Assembly (NCBI GenBank): GCA_023954795.1
Contig: JAGSHA010000096.1
Coordinates: 1 to 9,621, forward strand
DNA from: Oceanospirillaceae bacterium
GTDB taxonomy: Bacteria > Pseudomonadota > Gammaproteobacteria > Pseudomonadales > Balneatricaceae
Length of the DNA: 9,621 nucleotides
Reading direction: 5' to 3'
Shown: positions 1 through 7,381 of the stretch, piece by piece
How the letters are laid out: each line of letters opens with the position of its first letter
Numbering within the stretch: position 1 is the stretch's first letter
Notes under the pieces: generated by a model
The model's database searches: none
Told to the model about the DNA's origin: nothing
Seen by the model: only the letters and a program-made list of their open reading frames with translations
Made by a program: the position numbers and the translations under genes

Positions 1-1184
1 AACGGCGGGTCCAGCGTCATCAGGGCATCACTATCAGCGTTTCTGACAAGCTCCATAGAGTTCTTATCGGCATCATTGAAGAATCCGCCAGCGTAGATCA
101 TCAGATCCGGATCACTTTCACCTTCAAATGGATTCTCGCTGAACAGATCCATCAACTTATGTTGCAAACCGTTCATACCACGCAAGATCTGCAAATGGGT
201 TCGACAGGTATCACCGTCTATCGATAGGCGCTGAGCTTCTTCTTTATTCAACATGCCGGCCGGCGCGATGATCGGGCATTTATTGATGTGGATCTGTTTC
301 AGCGCAATACGCGGATCATCGTCAGACAGCGACTCCCGCTTGGTATACATCAGTCTATTCAACTCTTCTACCGAGAGTTCCATCAACGGCGTAGGGTCGA
401 AACGCAGATCCCACGCCAGAACAGCATTTTTATTCGTCGGATGTGTACCGATAGGCGCAATAACCGCCAGGTTACCGAACTCCACCGGATAACGTGACGA
501 CACATGAAGCACGGGCTTCATGCTCACCACATCCAGCTTATTCTGAATCGCCTGTTTGCTGCGGTTACCCACAACAAACTCATACAGCTTGGGCTGCTTC
601 TCGCGTACCAGCTTAGCCATCTCGATGGTCGCTGTAACGTCGGAGAGCGCATCATGGGCGGCGCCATGGTCAATCCCATTCGCTTTGGTCAGATCCTCCA
701 GACGCAAGCTCGGGCTGCCGTCATCGTACGTCGGCCAGTTAATGCCATCCGGGCGCAACGCACGGGTCAGGCGTAACATATCGATGATATCCCAGCGCGA
801 ACAGCCGTTTTGCCATTCCCGCGCATAGGGGTCATAAAAGTTGCGATAAAGCGTATTACGGGTCACTTCGTCGTCGAAACGAATACTATTGTAACCCACA
901 CCACAGGTACCCGGCTTTGCCAGTTCAGCATGGATTTCACGGATAAAGTCAGCTTCGCATAAGCCTTCTTCCAACGCTTTCTGCGGTGTAATTCCGGTAA
1001 TCAGACACGCATCAGGATGAGGTAACAGATCGTCAGAGGGACGACAGTAAAACATCACCGGCTCACCGATCACGTTCAAGTCCGCATCAGTGCGAATCCC
1101 GGCAAACTGCATAGGACGGTCGCGCCTCGGGTCTGCACCAGAGGTCTCATAGTCGTGCCAGAAAAAAGTCAGCTTCGCACTCAC
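1..1184 (-). CDS. sbcB: Exodeoxyribonuclease I, C-terminal part outside window
   Basis: Exonuclease I degrades single-stranded DNA 3' to 5' in the cytoplasm and acts in mismatch repair and recombination. The 394 codons present can be read through the E. coli protein (475 residues), so about 80 C-terminal residues lie off the left edge. The N-terminal DEDDh exonuclease fold is intact: D11 and E13 in the HDYETSG block, D104 in RFDDEVTRN, and H177 and D182 in HDALSD, which match E. coli D15, E17, D108, H181 and D186. YRNFYDPY, LTKANGI and the later HINKCP segment are further family signatures. The start is GTG at 1184-1182, preceded by AAGGA with 9 bases between. An in-frame TGA lies further upstream, and the GTG start gives a protein beginning just before the catalytic block, as in homologues. 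It is transcribed divergently from the ychJ-like gene. The family is certain; nothing is known here of the extreme C-terminus. Confidence 0.95.
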   Translation of the reverse strand, partial: MSAKLTFFWHDYETSGADPRRDRPMQFAGIRTDADLNVIGEPVMFYCRPSDDLLPHPDACLITGITPQKALEEGLCEADFIREIHAELAKPGTCGVGYNSIRFDDEVTRNTLYRNFYDPYAREWQNGCSRWDIIDMLRLTRALRPDGINWPTYDDGSPSLRLEDLTKANGIDHGAAHDALSDVTATIEMAKLVREKQPKLYEFVVGNRSKQAIQNKLDVVSMKPVLHVSSRYPVEFGNLAVIAPIGTHPTNKNAVLAWDLRFDPTPLMELSVEELNRLMYTKRESLSDDDPRIALKQIHINKCPIIAPAGMLNKEEAQRLSIDGDTCRTHLQILRGMNGLQHKLMDLFSENPFEGESDPDLMIYAGGFFNDADKNSMELVRNADSDALMTLDPP

Positions 1185-1204
1185 AGGTAAATATCCTTTT
1201 GGGG

Positions 1205-1241
1205 TATGGAACTGGTAATCACAGAGGATATAATACCTCAC
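1205..1241 (+). promoter_or_regulatory. Probable sigma-70 promoter of the ychJ-like gene, possibly overlapping a divergent sbcB promoter
   Basis: A perfect TATAAT lies at 1229-1234, about 30 bases before the ychJ-like start codon. The -35 position holds only a weak match (TGGAAC at 1207-1212, spacer 16). The opposite strand reads TATTAT over 1230-1235, so a -10 element for sbcB could overlap this one, although no good -35 is seen for it. The rightward promoter is likely; the leftward one is a guess. Confidence 0.5.
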
Positions 1242-1263
1242 AGTTCATGGAGGGATCATCCGT

Positions 1264-1689
1264 ATGTTGCACGACCAAGACATAAGCAAAGCTTGTCCTT
1301 GTAACTCAGGCAAACCCTTCCGCTTTTGCTGCGAGCCTGCTATTGAAGGCCATAAACCCGCAGCAACAGCTGAAGCGTTGATGCGCTCACGTTATACCGC
1401 GTTCTCTTTAGGCGCTGTTGATTATTTGATTGGCACAACTGCCCCTGAGAACCGCAACCCTGAAGATGCGGAAATCCTCACCGAACAGGTGAAATGTACC
1501 AATTGGATTGGTTTAGAAATTCTAGCCACTCAACAGGGAGAAAAGGGTGACGCTACCGGCATGGTAGAGTTTGAAGCACGCTTTGAAGCCGATGAGCAAA
1601 GCGGAGTACTACGCGAGCACTCCAATTTCCGCTGCGACAACAATCAGTGGTATTACGTCGACGGAGACGTCGAAGTCAGCATCAAATAG
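1264..1689 (+). CDS. YchJ-like protein (UPF0225), SEC-C motif plus NTF2-like domain
   Basis: The 141-residue cytoplasmic protein has an N-terminal SEC-C zinc-binding motif: C11, C13, C22 and C23 in a CxC-x8-CC arrangement. The YchJ core follows: ALMRSRYTAF (38-47), DYLIGT (53-58), the central W81xGLEI and the C-terminal SNF...WYYVDG (120-134), which belongs to the NTF2-like fold. E. coli YchJ (152 residues) carries a second SEC-C motif at its C-terminus. Here the protein stops soon after WYYVDG and lacks it, a short form known in the family. The biological role is not established; SEC-C motifs bind zinc and in SecA contact SecB and ribosomes, but no such partner can be inferred here. The ATG at 1264 has a strong GGAGGG at 1249-1254 with 9 bases between. 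The gene probably has its own promoter and is not obviously co-transcribed with the next gene. Confidence 0.88.
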   Translation: MLHDQDISKACPCNSGKPFRFCCEPAIEGHKPAATAEALMRSRYTAFSLGAVDYLIGTTAPENRNPEDAEILTEQVKCTNWIGLEILATQQGEKGDATGMVEFEARFEADEQSGVLREHSNFRCDNNQWYYVDGDVEVSIK

Positions 1690-1707
1690 ACTCCGCCCGC
1701 TATATCC

Positions 1708-1732
1708 GACCTGCTCAAAACACGGGCAGGTC
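1708..1732. other. Isolated hairpin after the ychJ-like gene
   Basis: GACCTGCTC (1708-1716) and GGGCAGGTC (1724-1732) pair over 9 positions with one G-T wobble around a 7-base loop, 18 bases after the ychJ-like stop. No T-run follows, so it is not a standard intrinsic terminator. It could stabilise the mRNA 3' end or contribute to Rho-linked termination. The rest of the 219-bp gap (1690-1908) shows only a weak promoter candidate. Confidence 0.4.
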
Positions 1733-1818
1733 AACGCTCACGGGCTGACATGCCGGTTACGCTGAAATTCGCGATCAAGCGCCTTTTTCATCATTTCATA
1801 ATAATTGAATGTCAAGCC

Positions 1819-1846
1819 TGTTCCTGTGACTTTTCTGCGCTAGAAT
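1819..1846 (+). promoter_or_regulatory. Weak promoter candidate for the HEAT/DUF349 gene
   Basis: TAGAAT at 1841-1846 is a five-of-six match to a sigma-70 -10 box, about 60 bases before the ATG at 1909. No convincing -35 box lies 16-18 bases upstream. It is placed mainly because the gene begins after a 219-bp gap and needs a start site. Confidence 0.25.
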
Positions 1847-1908
1847 AGCCTCCCCCAGTTGCTCTGTGTGAACGACTGACTAGTTTGTGATTTCGGGATC
1901 GGGATTGA

Positions 1909-4758
1909 ATGTTGTTCAAATTTTTTAAACCCAAGTGGCAAAATCAAAAACCTGAAGTACGCCTGCGGGCTATTGAAGAGATAGGCCATGACACCCCGGA
2001 CTCAAGTGCCGTTCTTGAGCAACTGGCACAATCCGATCCGGACCAGAACGTCCGACAAGCAGCGACATCTCGCCTGAATAATCTCTCATTGCTGGTCAAG
2101 ATCAGTCAGCATGAGCAGAATGAGCAGATTCAACGCTCGGCGCGTGACCGAATCTGCTGCCTTATTGTTGACCAGCACAGTGCCCCTATTGAAGATCGCC
2201 TCAGCGCGTTAATCACGTTGGATTCATCCAATTTATTGACGCATATTGTGCTCAAGGCAACCGATCAGACCTTGCAGCAATCGGCTTTGGAAAGAATCTC
2301 CGATCAGGATGCGCTCGCCACCGTGATCCGGACCTGTGCGCTGGCACAACTGCGCCGTCAGGCAGCCGAAAAAATGACCGATCAGCCGCTGATAGAGTCG
2401 CTGATTAAAGAAACACTGGGCCGGGACAAAAGCGTCAGCCGCATCTTTCGCAACAAATTATCTGAGCTGCAGCAGGCTGAACAGGTCACACAGGCCCTGC
2501 AACTACGATGCGAAGAACTGTCAGCCTCAATCAATCAGTTGGCAAGCGGTGAGTATTTCCCTCAATACGGCGCAAAATTACAGGCGCTGACGACAGAGTG
2601 GGAAAAAGTATCAGCCTCTGCAACATCAGAAGTTCATACTGCTGCATCCTCTGCCCTTCTCGTTGCAAACGAACGCCTTGAAACGATAAAAGCTCAGAAA
2701 CTTGCCGCACAGCAAGCCCAAGCGTTAGCTGCAGCCCAAGACAAAGAACGCAGCTCAATGATTGATGGTCTCCGCTCTGAAGCCGCCAGCCTGATTCAAA
2801 ACGCGGCTCAGAACGGTCTTCCTGAACCAGTCAATCACGAGCCGATCGAATTGTTGGCGGCACAATGGGCAAACATGGAAAATGTGCCCGCCGACCAGCA
2901 GAAGCGGTTTGATCAGGAACACAAACGCTGTTTACATCTGTTCAACTCAATCGCAGAGATCGTAAATCAAGCAGACACCATTCAGACACTGGCCCTACAA
3001 GCCGCTGAAACAGATACCCTACCTGAAGGTGATCTGGAAAAGCGTGCGAAACAGTGTCGCGCAACAATTAAGTCTATCGCATGGCCATCCGCAGAAAATA
3101 AAGCAGCGGCGTTACGCACTCTGGAAAACAGTCGCCGCGCTTTCGACCAGCAACTCAAGCTGCTGCAACAACAGTGTCAGTCCGAGTTCAGTGCGTTTGA
3201 GGATGCGCTGAAACAATTGGAAACCGCTATTGAAGAAGGTCAGAGTAAAAATGCTGACCGACGTTTCAAGCACGCTGAACAGGCACTGCAGAAACTGGGA
3301 CGTTCATGTCCACGCAATCTGGAACGCCGCTTTCGCCTATTGACTGCCCGTGTTCAGGAGATGCAGGAATGGCGTGGTTACGCTGTCAGTCCTAAAAAAG
3401 AAGCCCTCTGCGCAGAAATGGAAGCGCTGGTTGGGAATGGCATGGAACCACAGCAGCTGGCGAACAAAATTCGTGATCTGCAGCAGCAGTGGAAGCTGCT
3501 CGACTCGACCGATTCCGTGCATTCACATCGTATATGGAAGCGCTTCAAGCAGGCAGCAGATGAAGCCTATAAACCTTGCGAAGTGTTCTTCAATTCCCAG
3601 AAAGATGTCCGTGAAAAGAATCTGCATAGCCGCCAGAAACTATGCGACCAGCTACACGCGTATCTGGAAGGCATAAACTGGGATGATGTTAACTGGAAAG
3701 AGCTGGATGGTCTGCTGAAGCAGGCTAAACGGGAATGGCGCGAGCATAGCCCGGTTGATCGCAGCCCCGGCAAAAAGGTACAGACGCTGTTTAATGCCCG
3801 CCTGGCCGAACTGGAAGGTCCGCTGAAAGCCTATCGACAAGAAAACGGTGAGTTGAAGCGCCGCTTGATCGACGATGTTAAGGCACTGCTGGAACAGGAC
3901 GATCTCAGTACCGCGACCGACGATGTGAAAGAGATTCAGGTGATCTGGAAGGAAACCGGTCCAACATTCCGCAATAAGGAACAGCAGCTGTGGCAACAGT
4001 TCCGCGAACTCTGTAACGACGTCTTTGACCGTTATCATCAGAACCGCCGGGATCAGTCCGAACTGAAATCCAGTGTGACATTAGAGATCGATAGCCTCTC
4101 TCTGGAGATGGAAAACGCTCAGTCACCTTTCTGTGGACTGCATCGTTTAAACGAACTGTTGGAGTTTGCAGAGCAGACCTACGATGATGTTGAACATCAA
4201 CTGACCGACCAATCAGCTCAGCGCTTCCAAGCCGTCTATCTGGAGCTAAAAGCACTTCAGCAAGCATTGCAGTCGATGCAGGATGATGAGGTCAAAGCAT
4301 TACAACGTAAAGCGGTACTCTGTGAGCAGTTGGAAATTGCACTCCTGGAAGGCGATTACGAAGAAACACTCACGGCGGTCTATGACAGCTGGCAGGATGA
4401 TAGTCACCTGCCTACGCTGACTAAACACAATATCGATGCCCGATTCCAAGCCCTGTGCGCACTTGCGGAACAGTCCGGTGATGCACTGAAAGACTGCCTG
4501 ACCGAGCAGGATGCTTACCTGCGTCAGCTTTGCATTCGTCTGGAGATCGCTCTGGGTCAGCCATCACCGGTCGAAGACCAGGCACTGCGTATGGAATACC
4601 AGATGCAACGCTTGCAACAAGCGCTGGCACAACAGGAAGAAGCCTTGAACCTGAAGGCCGTCAAAGCACTACGATGTGAATGGCTATGCGTACCGTTTAG
4701 CAGCCACTACCCTGCCCTTACACAACGTTTTGAGCACTTGATTAACAGCCTGCTCTGA
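1909..4758 (+). CDS. Large HEAT-repeat/coiled-coil protein with DUF349 domains
   Basis: This is a 949-residue protein of unknown function. Residues 1-190 are short alpha-helical HEAT-like repeats, for example PEVRLRAIEEI followed by a partner helix with NVRQAATSRL, and RRQAAEKM near 150-157. Residues 190-300 are Ala/Gln/Glu-rich with coiled-coil character. From about 500 to 710 there are at least three DUF349 repeats, each with a central Trp and a later Arg/Phe-rich helix: LQQQWKLLD...IWKRFKQAADEAY (about 520-560), KREWREHSPV...LFNARLAELE (600-640) and VIWKETGPT...LWQQFRELCNDVFDRY (675-710). A degenerate copy may sit near 310-345. The C-terminal 240 residues are again helical and Gln/Leu-rich. 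No signal peptide, membrane segment or enzyme motif is seen, so it is probably cytoplasmic. The ATG is fixed by an in-frame TGA immediately before it; the ribosome site is weak (GGGAT only). DUF349 proteins are common in gammaproteobacteria. The family assignment is good; the role is unknown. Confidence 0.88.
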   Translation: MLFKFFKPKWQNQKPEVRLRAIEEIGHDTPDSSAVLEQLAQSDPDQNVRQAATSRLNNLSLLVKISQHEQNEQIQRSARDRICCLIVDQHSAPIEDRLSALITLDSSNLLTHIVLKATDQTLQQSALERISDQDALATVIRTCALAQLRRQAAEKMTDQPLIESLIKETLGRDKSVSRIFRNKLSELQQAEQVTQALQLRCEELSASINQLASGEYFPQYGAKLQALTTEWEKVSASATSEVHTAASSALLVANERLETIKAQKLAAQQAQALAAAQDKERSSMIDGLRSEAASLIQNAAQNGLPEPVNHEPIELLAAQWANMENVPADQQKRFDQEHKRCLHLFNSIAEIVNQADTIQTLALQAAETDTLPEGDLEKRAKQCRATIKSIAWPSAENKAAALRTLENSRRAFDQQLKLLQQQCQSEFSAFEDALKQLETAIEEGQSKNADRRFKHAEQALQKLGRSCPRNLERRFRLLTARVQEMQEWRGYAVSPKKEALCAEMEALVGNGMEPQQLANKIRDLQQQWKLLDSTDSVHSHRIWKRFKQAADEAYKPCEVFFNSQKDVREKNLHSRQKLCDQLHAYLEGINWDDVNWKELDGLLKQAKREWREHSPVDRSPGKKVQTLFNARLAELEGPLKAYRQENGELKRRLIDDVKALLEQDDLSTATDDVKEIQVIWKETGPTFRNKEQQLWQQFRELCNDVFDRYHQNRRDQSELKSSVTLEIDSLSLEMENAQSPFCGLHRLNELLEFAEQTYDDVEHQLTDQSAQRFQAVYLELKALQQALQSMQDDEVKALQRKAVLCEQLEIALLEGDYEETLTAVYDSWQDDSHLPTLTKHNIDARFQALCALAEQSGDALKDCLTEQDAYLRQLCIRLEIALGQPSPVEDQALRMEYQMQRLQQALAQQEEALNLKAVKALRCEWLCVPFSSHYPALTQRFEHLINSLL

Positions 4759-4808
4759 TCTGGAAAGATGGTGTTTATTTCGTATGAACACCAAAAGCTC
4801 TATATCTC

Positions 4809-4848
4809 AGCCAATAAAAAACCCGCCTAAGCGGGTTTTTTATTGGCT
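4809..4848. terminator. Bidirectional intrinsic terminator
   Basis: Arms 4809-4826 and 4831-4848 are perfectly complementary over 18 bp around the 4-base loop CTAA. The GC-rich core (ACCCGC/GCGGGT) is flanked by an A-run on the left and a T-run on the right, so it reads as a core hairpin plus T-tract from either strand. It lies between the convergent ends of the HEAT/DUF349 gene (4758) and phaB (4866) and should serve both. Confidence 0.93.
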
Positions 4849-4865
4849 TGCAACTAATCAGATGA

Positions 4866-5615
4866 TTAGTGCATATGCAGACCACCGTTGATGGACATAT
4901 CCGCACCCGTGATGTAACCGGAATCCAGCTCTGCCAGGAAGGTAACCATACGACCGATCTCTTCTGGTGTACCGAAACGACCCACTGGGATAGTTTTGCA
5001 GATCTTAGCCTGAACTTCTTCAGCGATCTTAGCAACCATTGGAGTCATTACGTAACCCGGAGAGACTGTGTTTACAGTCACGCCTTTAGCTGCAACTTCC
5101 TGCGCCAGGGCTTTGGTGAAGCCATGAATACCTGCTTTAGCGGCGGAGTAGTTACACTGACCAAACTGGCCTTTCTGTGCGTTTACGGAGGAAATATTAA
5201 TGATACGACCCCAACCCTTTTCAATCATAGGGTTGATAACCAAACGGGTCATGTGGAACATGGAGTCTAAGTTAGCACTCATCACTTCATCCCACTGTTC
5301 CCAGCTCATCTTCTTAAACTGACCATCACGCGTGATGCCCGCATTGTTAATCAGTACGTCTACGCTGCCACCGGCAACCTCTTCAACCGTTGCGATACAC
5401 TGAGCGCAAGATTCCGCGCTCGTTACATCACCGTATGCAACTTTGATATCGAAACCCGCTTCCTTCTGCTCTGCCTGCCATGCTTTGGCCTTATCGTGAT
5501 TACCACCACTGTTATAACCAGCAACTACAGTAAAGCCGGCATCAGCCAACGTACGACAGATATAGGTACCCAGACCACCAGTACCACCTGTTACAAGAGC
5601 AATCTTCTGACTCAT
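4866..5615 (-). CDS. phaB: Acetoacetyl-CoA reductase (NADPH), PhaB
   Basis: This cytoplasmic short-chain dehydrogenase reduces acetoacetyl-CoA to (R)-3-hydroxybutyryl-CoA, the monomer for polyhydroxybutyrate synthase. The 249 residues contain the Rossmann glycine motif TGGTGGLG (9-16), NNAG (90-93), N115, and the catalytic S143, Y156 and K160 (YSAAK). PhaB-type signatures set it apart from FabG: GITRDGQFKKMSWEQWD, SSVNAQKGQFGQCNYSAAKAG and the C-terminal NGGLHMH, all very close to Cupriavidus PhaB. The frame also has an upstream GTG at 5621, but AAGGGG lies only 2 bases before that codon and 8 bases before the ATG at 5615. The ATG gives MSQKIALVTGG, matching the family N-terminus, so I chose it. 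It is convergent with the HEAT/DUF349 gene and shares its terminator. No phaA or phaC lies in the window. A 3-oxoacyl-ACP reductase is the alternative but is much less likely. Confidence 0.93.
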   Translation of the reverse strand: MSQKIALVTGGTGGLGTYICRTLADAGFTVVAGYNSGGNHDKAKAWQAEQKEAGFDIKVAYGDVTSAESCAQCIATVEEVAGGSVDVLINNAGITRDGQFKKMSWEQWDEVMSANLDSMFHMTRLVINPMIEKGWGRIINISSVNAQKGQFGQCNYSAAKAGIHGFTKALAQEVAAKGVTVNTVSPGYVMTPMVAKIAEEVQAKICKTIPVGRFGTPEEIGRMVTFLAELDSGYITGADMSINGGLHMH

Positions 5616-5636
5616 ACTCACATCCCCTTTTAGTAT

Positions 5637-5664
5637 ATTATCGTGAGTTTATTGTGCTTTTTAA
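5637..5664 (-). promoter_or_regulatory. Candidate phaB promoter
   Basis: On the minus strand TTAAAA (5664-5659) and GATAAT (5642-5637) are separated by 16 bases. GATAAT matches the -10 consensus at five of six positions and the -35 at four of six. Initiation about 7 bases on would give a short leader that still contains the AAGGGG ribosome site. The region is AT-rich, so chance matches are expected. Confidence 0.3.
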
Positions 5665-5781
5665 TTCTTATTCTTTGTCGATGTCCCTGACTTACTAACG
5701 ATCATAATATCAGCTCGTACAATAAATAATATGACTTTCGTTGAATAATAATGTCACACATTAGTCGGGTTATATGAAGGC

Positions 5782-5800
5782 CCTATGACAGAGTCATTGG
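5782..5800. promoter_or_regulatory. Operator-like inverted repeat between the MATE gene and phaB
   Basis: CC-T-ATGAC and GTCAT-T-GG face each other around AGA, with one T-T mismatch. The 19-bp imperfect palindrome begins 35 bp after the MATE stop codon and has no T-run, so it does not look like a terminator. Its size suits a dimeric repressor. Further TGAC/GTCA half-sites occur at 5732-5735 and 5753-5756. This reading is inferred from symmetry alone. No other feature is seen in the 213-bp gap apart from the phaB promoter candidate. Confidence 0.3.
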
Positions 5801-5834
5801 ATATAAGCTAAGAAGAAACTCTAAACAGAAAGGT

Positions 5835-7184
5835 TTACGCAGGCTTATCGGCAAGACGTTTCAGGTGGCGACGCATCCAAAACCATGCGGTCAATGCCGT
5901 CAGTGCATTCGCAATAACCAGCCCACCAAACATCCCCTGCAAACCGAAGAAGTAACTGCCCAGCCAGCCGAGGGGAACGTAGAAGATGAAGAGGCGTGTA
6001 ATGCTGATACGCATCGCTCTCAACGGCTGATGCAGCGCATTAAAGCTAGACGCAGTCAGAAAGGTTGCCGCCTGAAAACCAAAGCCTACAGGGACAATCA
6101 GGATCCAGATACCGATCCATTCCTGCACATCAACATTATCGCTAAACAGCGCTGCGACACTGCCAGCCCCCAAACACAAGCCAAGGTAAAGTACCGTCTG
6201 CCAGATCAGCGCAAAGCGAATGGCAATGCGGTATGCACGAATGACACGCTCAGTTTGACCCGCACCAAAATTCTGACTGATAAACGGCGGCAATGTCATC
6301 GACAATGCCAGACAAGCAAGCAATGACAAAGATTCGAGGCGATTACCCACACCGAAGGCCGCAACAGCCTCGGCACCATAAGTCGCCACTAATGCAGTCA
6401 GTACACCGTTCGCAATCGGGGTCATCATATTGGACAGTGCGGCGGGCAAACCGATCTTCATCACCGAACGCCAATGTTGCCAGATACGCTGTATATGCAG
6501 CGGCTGCAGGATGATTAGCCCACGGCGGTGATAAAGAATATGCAGCACCAGGAAAAAGGTTATTCCCCAGGCGATCACACTCGCAATAGCAGCCCCCTGC
6601 ACACCTAATGCAGGAATCGGCCCCCAGCCAAAAATCAGTAGAGGATCGAGCAGCATGTTCATCGCCGATGAAAACGCCATAATTTTTGCAGGCGTTTTGG
6701 TATCACCGCTGGCGCGCATACAACTGTTGCCGACCATATTGACGACCAAAAATACCGAACCCCAGAACCACACCGACATATAGGTATTAATGTAAGGCAG
6801 AAGCGCCTCAGAGGCCCCCATAGCGCGGAACAGCGGTTCAATGATCAACTGACATACTAAGGCAATGACCAGCGTCAGGAGCGCTGTACTAAGGAGATTA
6901 TCGGATGATAGCGAGCTGGCCTTATGATGATCGCCAGAACCGATCAAACGGGCTAATGTTGCCGATGTACCAATACCCAAACCTATCGCCAGGCTGGTAA
7001 TCGAAAACGTGACCGGAAACGTGAACCCCAATGCCGCCAGCGGTTCAGTGCCCAACTTAGATACGAAGTAAATATCCGCCAGGTTAAACAACATCAGGCT
7101 AACAATACCCATCATCATAGGCACGGTCATACGAACTAATGTGGGCTGAATATCATCACGGATCAGATCGGGTTTGGCTGACAT
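5835..7184 (-). CDS. MATE-family multidrug/toxin efflux transporter
   Basis: This is an inner-membrane antiporter that would export cationic or other amphipathic compounds in exchange for Na+ or H+. The 449-residue length and about 12 hydrophobic segments are normal for the family. Visible MATE features include the first helix with NLADIYFVSKLGTEPLAALGF (34-54, including D37), GLGIGTSATLARLIGSGD (68-85), CMRASGDTKTPAK (155-167), NMLLDPLLIFG (176-186) followed by GVQGAAIAS (194-202), and in the second half NRLESLS (281-287), FISQNFGAGQ (301-310), FNALHQPLRAMR (381-392) and GLQGMFGGLVIAN (414-426). The ATG at 7184 gives the usual N-terminus; its ribosome site is poor. The gene lies between the terminator of the DUF1329 gene and the phaB gap, so it is probably its own transcription unit. 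The substrate cannot be told from sequence. I see no disrupted or missing segment. Confidence 0.92.
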   Translation of the reverse strand: MSAKPDLIRDDIQPTLVRMTVPMMMGIVSLMLFNLADIYFVSKLGTEPLAALGFTFPVTFSITSLAIGLGIGTSATLARLIGSGDHHKASSLSSDNLLSTALLTLVIALVCQLIIEPLFRAMGASEALLPYINTYMSVWFWGSVFLVVNMVGNSCMRASGDTKTPAKIMAFSSAMNMLLDPLLIFGWGPIPALGVQGAAIASVIAWGITFFLVLHILYHRRGLIILQPLHIQRIWQHWRSVMKIGLPAALSNMMTPIANGVLTALVATYGAEAVAAFGVGNRLESLSLLACLALSMTLPPFISQNFGAGQTERVIRAYRIAIRFALIWQTVLYLGLCLGAGSVAALFSDNVDVQEWIGIWILIVPVGFGFQAATFLTASSFNALHQPLRAMRISITRLFIFYVPLGWLGSYFFGLQGMFGGLVIANALTALTAWFWMRRHLKRLADKPA

Positions 7185-7246
7185 AGAGGGTCCGGGTCGA
7201 AATGAGATCCCCGCTATTCACTCTTTCCGGGGGATAAGTGCTGCTA

Positions 7247-7274
7247 ATCCTAACCTGTATCCTTCTATGCGCAA
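7247..7274 (-). promoter_or_regulatory. Weak promoter candidate for the MATE gene
   Basis: On the minus strand TTGCGC (7274-7269) and TAGGAT (7252-7247) are separated by 16 bases, with the ATG about 60 bases further on. Both boxes are partial sigma-70 matches. The position is sensible, since a terminator at 7327-7351 isolates the gene from the upstream operon. Confidence 0.3.
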
Positions 7275-7326
7275 GCAGTATTCACGAAACTCAGTGTTTA
7301 CCTCACACGAACAGGCACTCCCCACG

Positions 7327-7351
7327 AAAAAAGCCCGGACAAGTCCGGGCT
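7327..7351 (-). terminator. Intrinsic terminator of the DUF1302/DUF1329 operon
   Basis: Read on the minus strand, AGCCCGGAC and GTCCGGGCT form a GC-rich stem of 8-9 bp with a very short loop, followed directly by a T-run (the A-run at 7327-7332 on the plus strand). It lies about 30 bp past the DUF1329 stop codon and upstream of the MATE gene. It has the classic form and orientation for leftward transcription. Confidence 0.93.
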
Positions 7352-7381
7352 GAGGGGGAGCTACTAGTACACTTTTATCGA

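Noticed and set aside
253..828. Several plus-strand open frames of 69-90 codons opposite sbcB
   Set aside because: The minus strand encodes exonuclease I continuously here with catalytic residues in place, and the plus-strand translations resemble nothing.
3337..4267. Minus-strand open frames of 61-128 codons inside the HEAT/DUF349 gene
   Set aside because: They overlap conserved DUF349 repeats on the plus strand and have no ribosome sites or family features.
5865..6514. Plus-strand open frames of 153 and 73 codons opposite the MATE gene
   Set aside because: The MATE protein is complete and continuous on the minus strand. These frames are Arg/Gln-rich shadow translations.
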